DNA of 64,000 bases from Hymenobacter citatus (GTDB lineage Bacteria; Bacteroidota; Bacteroidia; Cytophagales; Hymenobacteraceae), in assembly GCF_014333615.1 (NCBI RefSeq), contig NZ_JACSCY010000015.1, positions 1-64,000 on the forward strand. Direction: 5' to 3'. A model generated the notes under the pieces. It had not been told where the DNA came from. It worked only from the letters and a program-made list of their open reading frames with translations, and searched no databases. The translations under genes were made by a program, and so were the position numbers. This document shows, one piece after another, positions 27,206-36,010 of the stretch (position 1 is its first letter; every line of letters begins with the position of its first letter).

Positions 27206-27269
27206 AGCTACCTTTGCCCTAGCCTACCTCGGCCAAAAACCGAAAACTATTACCGAAAAACCACCCGCT

Positions 27270-28934
27270 ATGGCCAACGCCTTTTTCAACGTCCCTACCC
27301 CCATCAACGAGCCTGTGAAGGGCTACGCGCCCAACTCGCCCGAGCGCATCGAACTGTTGAAGATGCTGAAGGAACTGAAGCAACAGGAGCGCGACATTCC
27401 GATGCACATTGGCGGTCAGGAAGTTCGTACGGGCAAGACCCTCCCCATCAACCCACCCCACGACCATCAGCACACACTGGGCGTTTTCCACGAGGGCGAC
27501 GCCTCGCACGTGCAGCAGGCCATTGATGCGGCCTTGGCCGCCCGCGAGCAGTGGGCTGCCCTACCCTGGGAGCAACGTGCCGCCATCTTCCTGAAAGCTG
27601 CCGATCTGCTGGCCGGTCCCTACCGGGCGCGCATCAACGCGGCTACCATGCTGGGCCAGAGCAAGAATGCGTTTCAGGCTGAAATCGACGCGGCCTGCGA
27701 GTTGATCGACTTTTTCCGCTTCAACGTGCACTACATGCAGGAGTTGTACCGGCAGCAGCCGGAGTCGGCGCCGGGTATGTGGAACCGTTTGGAGCACCGC
27801 GCCTTGGAAGGCTTTGTGTTTGCCCTCACGCCCTTCAACTTCACCTCCATTGCCGGCAACCTGCCTACCTCGGCAGCTATGATGGGCAACGTGGTGGTGT
27901 GGAAACCCGCCTACACGCAAATCTACTCGGCGCAGGTGCTGATGGAGCTGTTCAAGGAAGCCGGTGTGCCTGATGGCGTCATCAACCTGATTTATGTGGA
28001 TGGCCCTGTGGCTGGCGACGTCATTTTCAACCACCGCGACTTCGCCGGCATTCACTTCACCGGCTCCACGGGCGTGTTCCAGACCATCTGGAAAACCATT
28101 GGCGAGAACATTCCCAAGTACCGCAGCTTCCCGCGCATTGTGGGCGAAACCGGCGGCAAGGACTTTATTGTGGCCCACCCTTCGGCCCATGCCAAGGCCG
28201 TGGCTACAGCCATTACGCGCGGGGCATTTGAGTATCAGGGCCAAAAGTGCTCGGCCGCATCGCGGGTGTACCTACCCTCCAACCTGGCCGACGAAATCCT
28301 GGGCTACGTGAAGGAAGACCTGGCTTCGTTTAAAATGGGTGATGTGGAGGATTTCTCCAACTTCATCAACGCTGTTATCAGCGAGGCATCGTTTGATAAG
28401 CTTGCCAAGTATATCGACGGCGCCAAGGCCGATGCTGAAGCGGAAATTGTGGCCGGCGGCGGCTACGATAAGTCGAAGGGCTACTTCATCGAGCCTACCG
28501 TCATCGTAACTAAAGATCCGCAGTACGTAACCATGTGCACTGAGCTGTTTGGCCCGGTAGTGACCGTATATGTGTACGACGCCGACCAATTTGAGCAGAC
28601 CCTGGAGCTGGTAGATTCTACCTCACCCTACGCCCTCACCGGTGCCATCTTCTCGCAAGACCGTTACGCCATCGACCTAGCTTCGAAGAAACTGGTGAAT
28701 GCCGCCGGCAACTTCTACATCAACGACAAGCCCACTGGTGCCGTGGTAGGCCAGCAGCCCTTCGGCGGTGCCCGCGCCTCTGGCACCAACGACAAAGCCG
28801 GCTCTATCCTGAACCTGCTGCGCTGGGTGTCGCCGCGCGCCATCAAAGAAACCTTCGCACCCGTCACGGACTACCGCTACCCTTTCCTGGGCTCGGAGCC
28901 ACAGGAAGATTTGAACCGCGACAAGGGCCTGTAA
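27270..28934 (+). CDS. pruA: L-glutamate gamma-semialdehyde dehydrogenase (1-pyrroline-5-carboxylate dehydrogenase)
   Basis: 554 residues from ATG 27270; the frame upstream overlaps the repeat. The aldehyde dehydrogenase fold shows FALTPFNFTSIAGNLP, catalytic Glu in GETGGKDF and catalytic Cys in FEYQGQKCSAASRVYLP, with the P5CDH-type tail GQQPFGGARASGTNDKAG. It oxidises glutamate semialdehyde to glutamate with NAD, the last step of proline use. Length and motifs fit the stand-alone P5CDH; no proline dehydrogenase gene is nearby. Confidence 0.95.
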   Translation: MANAFFNVPTPINEPVKGYAPNSPERIELLKMLKELKQQERDIPMHIGGQEVRTGKTLPINPPHDHQHTLGVFHEGDASHVQQAIDAALAAREQWAALPWEQRAAIFLKAADLLAGPYRARINAATMLGQSKNAFQAEIDAACELIDFFRFNVHYMQELYRQQPESAPGMWNRLEHRALEGFVFALTPFNFTSIAGNLPTSAAMMGNVVVWKPAYTQIYSAQVLMELFKEAGVPDGVINLIYVDGPVAGDVIFNHRDFAGIHFTGSTGVFQTIWKTIGENIPKYRSFPRIVGETGGKDFIVAHPSAHAKAVATAITRGAFEYQGQKCSAASRVYLPSNLADEILGYVKEDLASFKMGDVEDFSNFINAVISEASFDKLAKYIDGAKADAEAEIVAGGGYDKSKGYFIEPTVIVTKDPQYVTMCTELFGPVVTVYVYDADQFEQTLELVDSTSPYALTGAIFSQDRYAIDLASKKLVNAAGNFYINDKPTGAVVGQQPFGGARASGTNDKAGSILNLLRWVSPRAIKETFAPVTDYRYPFLGSEPQEDLNRDKGL

Positions 28935-28955
28935 GGCAGCTTGAACTTGACATAG

Positions 28956-28990
28956 AAACGTCGCTCCGGTTTTCTGGGGCGACGTTTTTT
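28956..28990 (+). terminator. terminator of pruA
   Basis: Stem AAACGTCGC with GCGACGTTT, extended by a short CC/GG pairing, and a T-run. Confidence 0.85.
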
Positions 28991-29027
28991 GTTTGAATAC
29001 TGTTCTCATGAAGAACTAGATTCAAGA

Positions 29028-29590
29028 CTAGCCACGCGGCGGCCGATCAGGCATTGGCTCGATATTCAGTTCAACATAAATGTCTATCAGTGGCCATTCG
29101 ATTCCTAACTCCGGCAGCACTATAGTATCGTCGGGGCTGCTCAGCGGCGTGTGTAACTATACTCCCGACAGTTCCTTTCGATACCATTCCACTAGCACGC
29201 ATTGGCCGCCACCAATAGGTAGTGCTGCAATAGATGGCAGCGGGTGTAGCGGTTGAATTTCCAGGACTCGGTCGTGGTTTTCCGTACCCGGTGACAGCAC
29301 TTCTATGCTATATCACGCTATATCACTGGCTGATGCACCATATTCCTATCGGGTGAGTCGTCGGGGCGGTAGATTACCATCACGTCGGGGTAAGTGCAAA
29401 GCTCGCCTTCTGCTATTGCTATACGTACGTTCTCATCATGCACCCGGCAGCCTCTGCCGCGCAATCCTAATTGTAGACTTGTTACACTTATGATGTTGTG
29501 CGTCCCATTCGTGTCCGACATCACAAACACCTCCCCTCGATAATATCCGTGGCGCAATTCAGATTGCTCTTCCAGTTAGAGGTTCTTCCA
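29028..29590 (-). pseudogene. decayed Uma2 family endonuclease (DUF820)
   Basis: Three reading frames together give a Uma2-type protein. First EEQSELRHGYYRGEVFVMS...THN...GRGCRV...YPDVMV (about 29590 to 29318), whose beginning is interrupted by a stop just before LEEQSEL. Then, in another frame, IEVLSPGTENHD...GGGQCVLVEWYRKE (near 29300-29160). Finally a C-terminal piece DDTIVLPELGIEWPLIDIY (near 29130-29030). A 10-bp tandem duplication GCTATATCAC at 29307-29326 lies at the first break. This is a PD-(D/E)XK family expanded in cyanobacteria and Bacteroidota; most members have no proven role. It cannot make a full protein. Confidence 0.8.
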
Positions 29591-29686
29591 CAGAATAAAA
29601 GCGCGAGGTGGATTGCTGCTATTCTATAGAAATACGGTGTCGTGAGGCTTCTAAATATACCCCTTTCCTACCTCGGCCTATTCATC

Positions 29687-29717
29687 TTTGTTCCAAACTA
29701 TCCAAACCCTACCTTTG
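29687..29717 (+). promoter_or_regulatory. Bacteroidota-type promoter of the nuo operon
   Basis: TTTG at 29687-29690 and TACCTTTG at 29710-29717, 19 bases apart, close to the consensus. The start would lie near 29723, leaving a short leader before nuoA. Confidence 0.6.
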
Positions 29718-29750
29718 CTTCCTACTGCCTTTTCGTTTGGGCCTCCTTTT

Positions 29751-30179
29751 ATGTCAACCACTATGTTTCTTGCCGTACGTTCTATCGACTATCAGCCCGT
29801 CGACTATTTGCCGATGCTGGTACAGTTTGTTCTGGCCATTGCCTTCGTTGCTTTTGCCATGGTGGTGTCTCACTTGGTAGGACCTAAACGTCACAGTAAG
29901 GTGAAAGACGCTTCCTGGGAGTGTGGCATCGAGTCGGTAGGCAACGCCCGTACGCCTATTTCGGTAAAGTACTTTCTCACAGCCATTTTGTTTGTGCTGT
30001 TCGATGTGGAAGTTATCTTCATGTACCCCTGGGCCGTGAACTTCCGCAAGCTGGGCACCTTCGGCTTCATTGAGATGGTAGTATACCTGGCGCTGGTGAT
30101 GGCCGGCTTTGGCTATGTAATTCGCAAGGGAATTTTGAGATGGAGTGAAATCCCAACCGCACAGCCAAACTATAAATAG
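29751..30179 (+). CDS. nuoA: NADH-quinone oxidoreductase subunit A
   Basis: 142 residues from ATG 29751 (ATG 29763 is an alternative; an in-frame Met at 29688 would lie within the promoter). Three membrane helices. The family signature KDASWECGIES and VEVIFMYPWAV are both present. First gene of the complex I operon; with J and H it forms the quinone-channel part of the membrane arm. 53 bases to nuoB. Confidence 0.93.
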   Translation: MSTTMFLAVRSIDYQPVDYLPMLVQFVLAIAFVAFAMVVSHLVGPKRHSKVKDASWECGIESVGNARTPISVKYFLTAILFVLFDVEVIFMYPWAVNFRKLGTFGFIEMVVYLALVMAGFGYVIRKGILRWSEIPTAQPNYK

Positions 30180-30232
30180 ATAACTGGTGTTGGCTTTTTG
30201 GGTCTATCTCCCTCATAAACTGACTTTCACGC

Positions 30233-30787
30233 ATGGATACTAGAGTTCCCGAAATCAAAACCGTACCAGCTCCTGAAGGCATTGAAGGCGCTGGCTTTTT
30301 TGCCACGTCGCTGGAAAAGGTAGTCGGCATTGCCCGCGCCAACTCGCTGTGGCCCCTACCCTTTGCTACCTCCTGCTGCGGCATCGAGTTCATGGCAACC
30401 ATGGGCGCCCACTACGATATTTCGCGCTTCGGCTCCGAGCGTCCCAGCTTCTCGCCCCGCCAGGCCGATTTGCTGATGGTGATGGGTACCATTGCCAAGA
30501 AAATGGCCCCCATCGTGAAGCAGGTGTATGAGCAGATGGCTGAGCCCCGCTGGGTGCTGGCCATGGGTGCCTGTGCTTCGTCGGGTGGTATTTTTGATAC
30601 CTATTCCGTACTGCAAGGCATCGACCGCATCATTCCGGTAGACGTGTACGTGCCCGGCTGCCCACCCCGCCCCGAGCAAGTGCTCGACGGCCTGATGCGC
30701 GTGCAGGACCTGGCCAAAAATGAATCCTTGCGCCGCCGCAACTCCCCCGAGTATCAGGCGCTGCTGGCATCTTACAACATTAAATAA
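30233..30787 (+). CDS. nuoB: NADH-quinone oxidoreductase subunit B
   Basis: 184 residues. The cysteines that hold cluster N2, next to the quinone site, are seen in TSCCGIEF, GACASSGG and PGCPPRPE. Peripheral arm. The stop codon touches a palindromic element (30787-30871) that fills the gap to nuoC. Confidence 0.96.
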   Translation: MDTRVPEIKTVPAPEGIEGAGFFATSLEKVVGIARANSLWPLPFATSCCGIEFMATMGAHYDISRFGSERPSFSPRQADLLMVMGTIAKKMAPIVKQVYEQMAEPRWVLAMGACASSGGIFDTYSVLQGIDRIIPVDVYVPGCPPRPEQVLDGLMRVQDLAKNESLRRRNSPEYQALLASYNIK

Positions 30788-30871
30788 GCTGTTGGCTGTT
30801 AGCTATTAGCTGTTAGCCTCTCCGTAGGTTTCAGCAAAAAGCTAGCAGCTAGCAGCCAATAGCTAACAGCT
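30787..30871. repeat. inverted repeat (AGCTGTTAGC family) between nuoB and nuoC
   Basis: 31-base arms at 30787-30817 and 30841-30871, complementary with a few mismatches and built of repeated GCTGTTAGCTA units. It covers almost all of the nuoB-nuoC gap. A second member lies between nuoM and nuoN (43627-43707), and both share the block GCTAGCAGCCAA. Confidence 0.85.
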
Positions 30872-30876
30872 ACACT

Positions 30877-31446
30877 ATGGCTGACCCCATCGAAGAATCT
30901 GCCGCCGCCCAGGCCACTGCCGTTGCGCAGGAAGACCCAAACAAGCTAACCAACGCCAAAGTATTGGCTCGGTTGCAGGAGCTTTTTGGTGCCGACACCT
31001 TCACTGACGTGGAGGAACCGTACGGCTTGCTGACGGCCACCACCACGCGCGAGCGGATTCACGAGATTGTGCAGACACTGGCTGGTGAGGAGGAGTTGAA
31101 AATGCACTTTCTCACAACCATGTGTGGCGTGCATTTTCCCGAAGATGAAGGCAAGGAGTTGAGTATGGTGTACCACCTGCACAGCTTAGTGAACAATGTG
31201 CGCCTACGGCTGAAGATTTTCTTCCCGATTGCCGACCCCGTGGTACCTACCCTCACTGACATCTACGCCACGGCCAATTGGATGGAGCGGGAAGCTTACG
31301 ACTTCTACGGCATTATCTTTCAGGGCCATCCGAACCTTATCCGCATTCTGAATGTGGAAGATATGGACTACCATCCCATGCGGCGCGAATACCCGCTGGA
31401 GGATGGTACCCGCGAAGACAAAACCGACCTCTTTTTTGGTCGATAG
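30877..31446 (+). CDS. nuoC: NADH-quinone oxidoreductase subunit C
   Basis: 189 residues. The 30-kDa subunit signature ANWMEREAYDFYGIIFQGHPNLIRIL and MRREYPLED is present; it is a separate protein, not fused to NuoD. The extra N-terminal 25 residues (MADPIEESAAAQATAVAQED) are low complexity. Peripheral arm. Confidence 0.95.
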   Translation: MADPIEESAAAQATAVAQEDPNKLTNAKVLARLQELFGADTFTDVEEPYGLLTATTTRERIHEIVQTLAGEEELKMHFLTTMCGVHFPEDEGKELSMVYHLHSLVNNVRLRLKIFFPIADPVVPTLTDIYATANWMEREAYDFYGIIFQGHPNLIRILNVEDMDYHPMRREYPLEDGTREDKTDLFFGR

Positions 31447-31455
31447 CAACTATTC

Positions 31456-31559
31456 TGTCATGCTGAGGAACGAAGCACCTTATCACGGCAGCGTTTAGTA
31501 GGTATTTATCTCCGTGTAGCGCAGGCGTGATAAGGTCCTTCGCCACACTCAGGATGACA
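31456..31559. repeat. inverted repeat (GTCATCCTGA family) between nuoC and nuoD
   Basis: Arms 31456-31487 and 31526-31559, imperfect. The outer ends are TGTCATGCTGAG and CTCAGGATGACA, the inner ends CCTTATCACG and CGTGATAAGG. The right arm ends ten bases before the nuoD ATG and is open in the nuoD frame, so an over-long nuoD start would read into it. Confidence 0.85.
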
Positions 31560-31568
31560 ACACTTGAT

Positions 31569-32831
31569 ATGGCAGTAAACGACACTCTCGACGGCACGCA
31601 TAAGATTGTAGAAGAGGCCCGTGACCAGCATTTTGGGCTGAACGTGCCGATGCTCAACGACTTCAGCCAGGAGCTGACGACCCTGAACCTGGGTCCGACG
31701 CACCCGGCTACGCACGGCATTTTCCAGAACATCCTGCAAATGGATGGCGAGCGGATTGTATCGGGTGTGCCGACCATCGGCTACATCCACCGGGCCTTCG
31801 AGAAGATTGCGGAGCGCCGCCCGTTCTACCAGATTACGCCGCTAACCGACCGCATGAACTACTGCTCGTCGCCCATCAACAATATGGGCTGGCACATGAC
31901 GGTAGAAAAACTGCTGGGCGTAACGGTTCCCAAGCGTGCGCAATACATGCGCGTGATTATGATGGAACTGGCCCGCATTGCCGACCACTTGGTGTGTAAC
32001 GGCATTCTGGGGGTAGACACGGGTGCTTTCACCGGCTTCCTCTACGTGTTCGAGGAGCGCGAAAACATCTACGAGATTTACGAGGAAGTCTGCGGCTCGC
32101 GCCTGACGACTAACATGGGTCGGGTAGGCGGCATGGAGCGCGACTTCTCGCCGGTGGCCATTCAGAAGCTGCGCACGTGGCTGAAACGCTTCCCCGACGT
32201 AATGCGCGAGTTCGAGAAGTTGTTCAACCGCAACCGCATTTTCATGGACCGCACCATTGATGTGGGCGGCATTACGGCAGAAAAAGCGTTGAACTACGGC
32301 TTCACCGGCCCCAATCTGCGGGCTACTGGCGTCGACTACGACGTACGCGCCATGAACCCGTATTCTTCTTACGAAGACTTCGACTTCGAAATTCCGGTAG
32401 GTACCAAGGGCGATACGTATGACCGCTATTTGGTGCGCAATGCCGAAATCTGGCAGAGCCTGCGCATCATTGAGCAAGCTTTGGAAAACCTCCCGGAAGG
32501 CCCTTTCCACGCCGACGCGCCGCATTATTACTTGCCGCCCAAGCAGGCTGTGTACAAAAACATGGAAGCGCTCATCTATCACTTCAAGATCATCATGGGT
32601 GAGATTGATGCGCCGGTAGGTGAAGTGTACCACTCCGTGGAGGGTGGCAACGGGGAGTTGGGTTTCTACCTGATTTCGGATGGTGGCCGCACGCCCTACC
32701 GCCTGCACTTCCGTCGGCCCTGCTTTATTTATTACCAGGCCTACCCCGAAATGGTGGTGGGTCAGTCGCTCTCCGACGCCATTCTCACGCTGTCGTCGAT
32801 GAACGTAATTGCCGGCGAACTGGACGCCTAG
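31569..32831 (+). CDS. nuoD: NADH-quinone oxidoreductase subunit D
   Basis: 420 residues from ATG 31569 (MAVNDTLDG); Met codons at 31527 and 31554 lie in the repeat. The 49-kDa subunit signatures LGPTHPATHG and GYIHRAFEKIAE are present. The quinone cavity forms between this and NuoB. One base separates its stop from the earliest nuoE ATG. Confidence 0.95.
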   Translation: MAVNDTLDGTHKIVEEARDQHFGLNVPMLNDFSQELTTLNLGPTHPATHGIFQNILQMDGERIVSGVPTIGYIHRAFEKIAERRPFYQITPLTDRMNYCSSPINNMGWHMTVEKLLGVTVPKRAQYMRVIMMELARIADHLVCNGILGVDTGAFTGFLYVFEERENIYEIYEEVCGSRLTTNMGRVGGMERDFSPVAIQKLRTWLKRFPDVMREFEKLFNRNRIFMDRTIDVGGITAEKALNYGFTGPNLRATGVDYDVRAMNPYSSYEDFDFEIPVGTKGDTYDRYLVRNAEIWQSLRIIEQALENLPEGPFHADAPHYYLPPKQAVYKNMEALIYHFKIIMGEIDAPVGEVYHSVEGGNGELGFYLISDGGRTPYRLHFRRPCFIYYQAYPEMVVGQSLSDAILTLSSMNVIAGELDA

Positions 32832-32832
32832 T

Positions 32833-33411
32833 ATGCCGCTGAATCTGACTGATATGGAATCTACGAACGCCCCCGCCAAGCCTCAGTTTTCGGCTGCTGC
32901 TCAGGACGAAATCAAGCGCATCATTACGCACTACCCCGCGGACCGCAAGAAGTCGGCGCTGCTGCCGGTGCTGCACATTGCCCAGGCCGAGTTTGGGGGC
33001 TGGGTGAGCCCCGAAGTGCAAACGCTGGTAGCCGAAACGCTGGACCTGAAGCCCATTGAGGTGTACGAAGTAGCCACGTTCTACACCATGTTCAACCTGA
33101 AACCGGTAGGCAAGCACGTGCTGGAAATCTGCCGCACCGGCCCTTGCATGTTGCGCGGCTCCGACGAGCTAACGGCTCACTTGGAGCGCCTGACGGGTGC
33201 CAAGGTAGGCGGCGAGACCTCACCTGACGGCCTATTTACATTGAAGGAAGTAGAATGCTTGGCTGCTTGTGGCTTTGCTCCCATCGTGCAGGTGCGGGAG
33301 AAGTACTACGAGCAGCTCGATACGCCCGAAAACGTGGATGCCATGCTCACCGAGCTACGCAACATGGTGCACCGTCCTATCCTTCCTTGGGAAGCACTGG
33401 CGCAGAATTAA
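32833..33411 (+). CDS. nuoE: NADH-quinone oxidoreductase subunit E
   Basis: 192 residues from ATG 32833; ATG 32854 (MESTNAP) is equally possible. Thioredoxin-like [2Fe-2S] subunit with cysteines in CRTGPCMLRG and CLAACGFAP (cluster N1a). Part of the NADH dehydrogenase module with F and G. Confidence 0.94.
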   Translation: MPLNLTDMESTNAPAKPQFSAAAQDEIKRIITHYPADRKKSALLPVLHIAQAEFGGWVSPEVQTLVAETLDLKPIEVYEVATFYTMFNLKPVGKHVLEICRTGPCMLRGSDELTAHLERLTGAKVGGETSPDGLFTLKEVECLAACGFAPIVQVREKYYEQLDTPENVDAMLTELRNMVHRPILPWEALAQN

Positions 33412-33461
33412 TCGGGCAGGAAAATTAGACGATTGGCGAATAGCTACTAGCGCAGACTACT

Positions 33462-34802
33462 ATGGGACGCAAACTGCTGACTGAACATATTAACGTTGAA
33501 GGCATTGACACGTTTGAGGTATACCGCAAGCACGGCGGCTACCGCTCAGTGGAGAAGGCCTTGAAGACGATGACCCCCGACGAGGTGGTAGAGGAAGTGA
33601 AGAAGTCGGGCCTGCGTGGGCGCGGCGGCGCGGGCTTCCCTACCGGCCTGAAGTGGAGCTTCCTAGCGAAGCCCGAAGGCGTGCCGCGCCACTTGGTGTG
33701 CAACGCCGACGAATCAGAACCGGGCACGTTCAAAGACCGCCATTTGATGTCGAAGCTGCCGCACTTGCTCATTGAGGGCATGATTACGAGCAGCTACGCG
33801 CTGGGTGCCAACACGTCGTATATCTACATTCGGGGCGAACTGTTGTACGTGCTTCGGATTCTGGAAAAGGCCATTTCCGAAGCGTATGCCAACGGTTTCC
33901 TAGGCAAGAACATCCTCGGCTCAGGCTACGACCTGGATTTGCACGTGCACCCTGGTGGTGGCGCTTACATCTGCGGCGAAGAAACGGCTCTGCTCGAATC
34001 GTTGGAAGGCAAGCGTGGCAACCCGCGCAACAAGCCGCCGTTTCCGGCTGTGCAAGGCCTGTATGCTCGCCCCACGGTGGTAAACAACGTGGAGTCGATT
34101 GCGGCGGTAGTGCCCATCGTTAATGATGGTGGCGATGAATACGCCAAGTTAGGGGTAGGCAAGAGCACCGGTACTAAGCTGTTCTCGGCTTGCGGCCACC
34201 TCAACAAACCTGGCATCTACGAAATTGAGTTGGGCGTGCCAGTTGAAGAGTTCATCTACTCCGATGAATACTGCGGTGGCATTTGGAAAGGCCGTGAGCT
34301 GAAAGCAGTAGTAGCCGGTGGCTCTTCCGTACCTATTCTACCCAAAGAGCTAATTTTGAAGACCGCAGCCGGCGAAAACCGCCTGATGACCTACGAATCC
34401 CTTTCCGACGGCGGCTTTGTGACGGGTACTATGCTGGGCTCAGGTGGCTTTATTGCCATGGACGAAACCACGTGCATCGTGCGCAATACCTGGAGTTTCT
34501 CGCGGTTCTACCACCACGAAAGCTGTGGACAATGCTCGCCTTGCCGCGAAGGCACTGGCTGGATGGAAAAAGTACTGCACCGCTTGGAGCATGGCCATGG
34601 CCACATGGAGGACATTGACCTCCTTGTGAGCGTAGCCAAGCAAATCGAAGGTAACACGATTTGCCCGCTGGGCGAAGCCGCCGCGTGGCCGGTAGCTGCT
34701 GCTGTGCGTCACTTCCGCGACGAGTTTGAGTGGCACGTAACGCACGCCAAGGAAGCCGCCCGCCCCGGCGCGGTCTACCCTAGTAAAGCAGTACTGGCTT
34801 AA
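33462..34802 (+). CDS. nuoF: NADH-quinone oxidoreductase subunit F
   Basis: 446 residues. NADH and FMN site GLRGRGGAGFPTGLKWSF, the AYICGEETALLESLEG motif, and the N3 cluster cysteines in ESCGQCSPCREG and NTICPLG. Entry point for electrons from NADH. A palindromic element starts two bases after its stop. Confidence 0.97.
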   Translation: MGRKLLTEHINVEGIDTFEVYRKHGGYRSVEKALKTMTPDEVVEEVKKSGLRGRGGAGFPTGLKWSFLAKPEGVPRHLVCNADESEPGTFKDRHLMSKLPHLLIEGMITSSYALGANTSYIYIRGELLYVLRILEKAISEAYANGFLGKNILGSGYDLDLHVHPGGGAYICGEETALLESLEGKRGNPRNKPPFPAVQGLYARPTVVNNVESIAAVVPIVNDGGDEYAKLGVGKSTGTKLFSACGHLNKPGIYEIELGVPVEEFIYSDEYCGGIWKGRELKAVVAGGSSVPILPKELILKTAAGENRLMTYESLSDGGFVTGTMLGSGGFIAMDETTCIVRNTWSFSRFYHHESCGQCSPCREGTGWMEKVLHRLEHGHGHMEDIDLLVSVAKQIEGNTICPLGEAAAWPVAAAVRHFRDEFEWHVTHAKEAARPGAVYPSKAVLA

Positions 34803-34803
34803 C

Positions 34804-34909
34804 TGTCATGCTGACGAAGGAAGCATCTTATCACGGCTGCTTTCGTCAACTTCACTAAAACTATTGCGGCGCTGACGTGATAAGGTCCTTCGCCCCGCTC
34901 AGGATGACA
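34804..34909. repeat. inverted repeat (GTCATCCTGA family) between nuoF and nuoG
   Basis: Arms 34804-34835 and 34876-34909, imperfect. The inner ends CTTATCACG/CGTGATAAGG match the element at 31456. It takes up nearly the whole gap of 115 bases. Confidence 0.85.
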
Positions 34910-34917
34910 AGTAAATA

Positions 34918-35919
34918 ATGGCTAAAATAACCTTCGACGGCATTGAGATTGAGGTTCCTGATGGAACCACGATTATGAATGCGGCCCGCACCGTAGGCGG
35001 TAGCATTGTGCCTCCGGCCATGTGCTACTACACGCCGCTAAAAGGCTCGGGCGGCAAGTGCCGCGCCTGCCTAGTGAAAGTAACGGCCGGTTCTACCAAA
35101 GACCCACGTCCCATGCCCAAGCTGGTGCCCTCGTGCATCACCTCGGTGCAAGACGGTATGGTAGTAGAGAACACCGTGAATCAGCAGGTGCTGGACGTGC
35201 GCAAGGGCATCGTGGAGATGCTGCTCATCAACCATCCCCTCGACTGCCCTGTGTGCGACCAAGCCGGTGAGTGTGATTTGCAAAACTTTGCTTTTGAGCA
35301 CGGTGTGAGCACCACGCGCTATACCGAGGAACGCCGCACATTCGATAAAATAGACATCGGGCCGCTCATTCAGCTGCACATGACGCGTTGCATCTTGTGC
35401 TACCGCTGCGTGTACACGGCCAACCAGGTAGCCGGCGACCGAGTACACGGCGTGCTGGGCCGCGGCGATGCTGCCGAAATCGGCACCTACATCGAAAACA
35501 TCATCGACCAGGACTTCTCTGGCAACGTCATCGATGTGTGCCCGGTAGGCGCCCTCACCGATAAAACCTGGCGCTTCAAGCAGCGCGTGTGGTTCACAAA
35601 ACCCGTGAATGCGCACCGCGACTGCCCCAAATGCTCGGGCAATGTGCTGCTGTGGTACAAAGGCAAAGACGTGCTCCGCATAACCGCCCGCAAGGACGAG
35701 TATGGGGAGGTGAAAGAGTGGATCTGCAACGAGTGCCGCTTCGAGAAAAAGGAAACTTCGGACTGGACTATTGAAGGCCCCGCCCACATCGACCGTTCTT
35801 CCGTTATTTCGGCTAACCACTACGAGTTGCCGGTGCTTAACCACTCGGTAGTAGCCGACTTGCCTGAAAGCACGCAGCGCGAGCTGGAAAAGAACCCACC
35901 CCTGAAATTAGGATCGTAG
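34918..35919 (+). CDS. nuoG: NADH-quinone oxidoreductase subunit G, short form
   Basis: 333 residues, against about 700-900 in proteobacteria. It keeps the [2Fe-2S] ferredoxin domain (GGKCRACLV), the CPVCDQAGECDLQ and ILCYRCVYTANQ cluster motifs, DVCPVGALTDK, and an extra CPKCSG...CNECRF pair, but ends before the molybdopterin-like domain. Short NuoG also occurs in other Bacteroidota, so it is probably not a truncation by mutation. The stop codon lies within the left arm of the next repeat. Confidence 0.92.
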   Translation: MAKITFDGIEIEVPDGTTIMNAARTVGGSIVPPAMCYYTPLKGSGGKCRACLVKVTAGSTKDPRPMPKLVPSCITSVQDGMVVENTVNQQVLDVRKGIVEMLLINHPLDCPVCDQAGECDLQNFAFEHGVSTTRYTEERRTFDKIDIGPLIQLHMTRCILCYRCVYTANQVAGDRVHGVLGRGDAAEIGTYIENIIDQDFSGNVIDVCPVGALTDKTWRFKQRVWFTKPVNAHRDCPKCSGNVLLWYKGKDVLRITARKDEYGEVKEWICNECRFEKKETSDWTIEGPAHIDRSSVISANHYELPVLNHSVVADLPESTQRELEKNPPLKLGS

Positions 35920-36008
35920 GGGCGCGTTGCACGCGCCCGTGTGGGCGTTGCTACCCTAACTTCTCTATTTACCAACTATCAAAACGGGCGCCTGTAAGAC
36001 GCCCCTAC
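35916..36008. repeat. inverted repeat (GTAGGGGCGCGTTGC family) between nuoG and nuoH
   Basis: 25-base arms 35916-35940 and 35984-36008 (GTAGGGGCGCGTTGCACGCG in the left arm), mostly complementary; the loop is 43 bases. A partial relative GTAGGGGCGCACGGCGCGCC occurs near 24486. The element includes the nuoG stop codon and ends two bases before nuoH. Confidence 0.85.
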
Positions 36009-36010
36009 CC

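Noticed and set aside
31842..32879. 345-codon reverse frame over nuoD
   Set aside because: Antisense shadow of nuoD, no recognisable motif.
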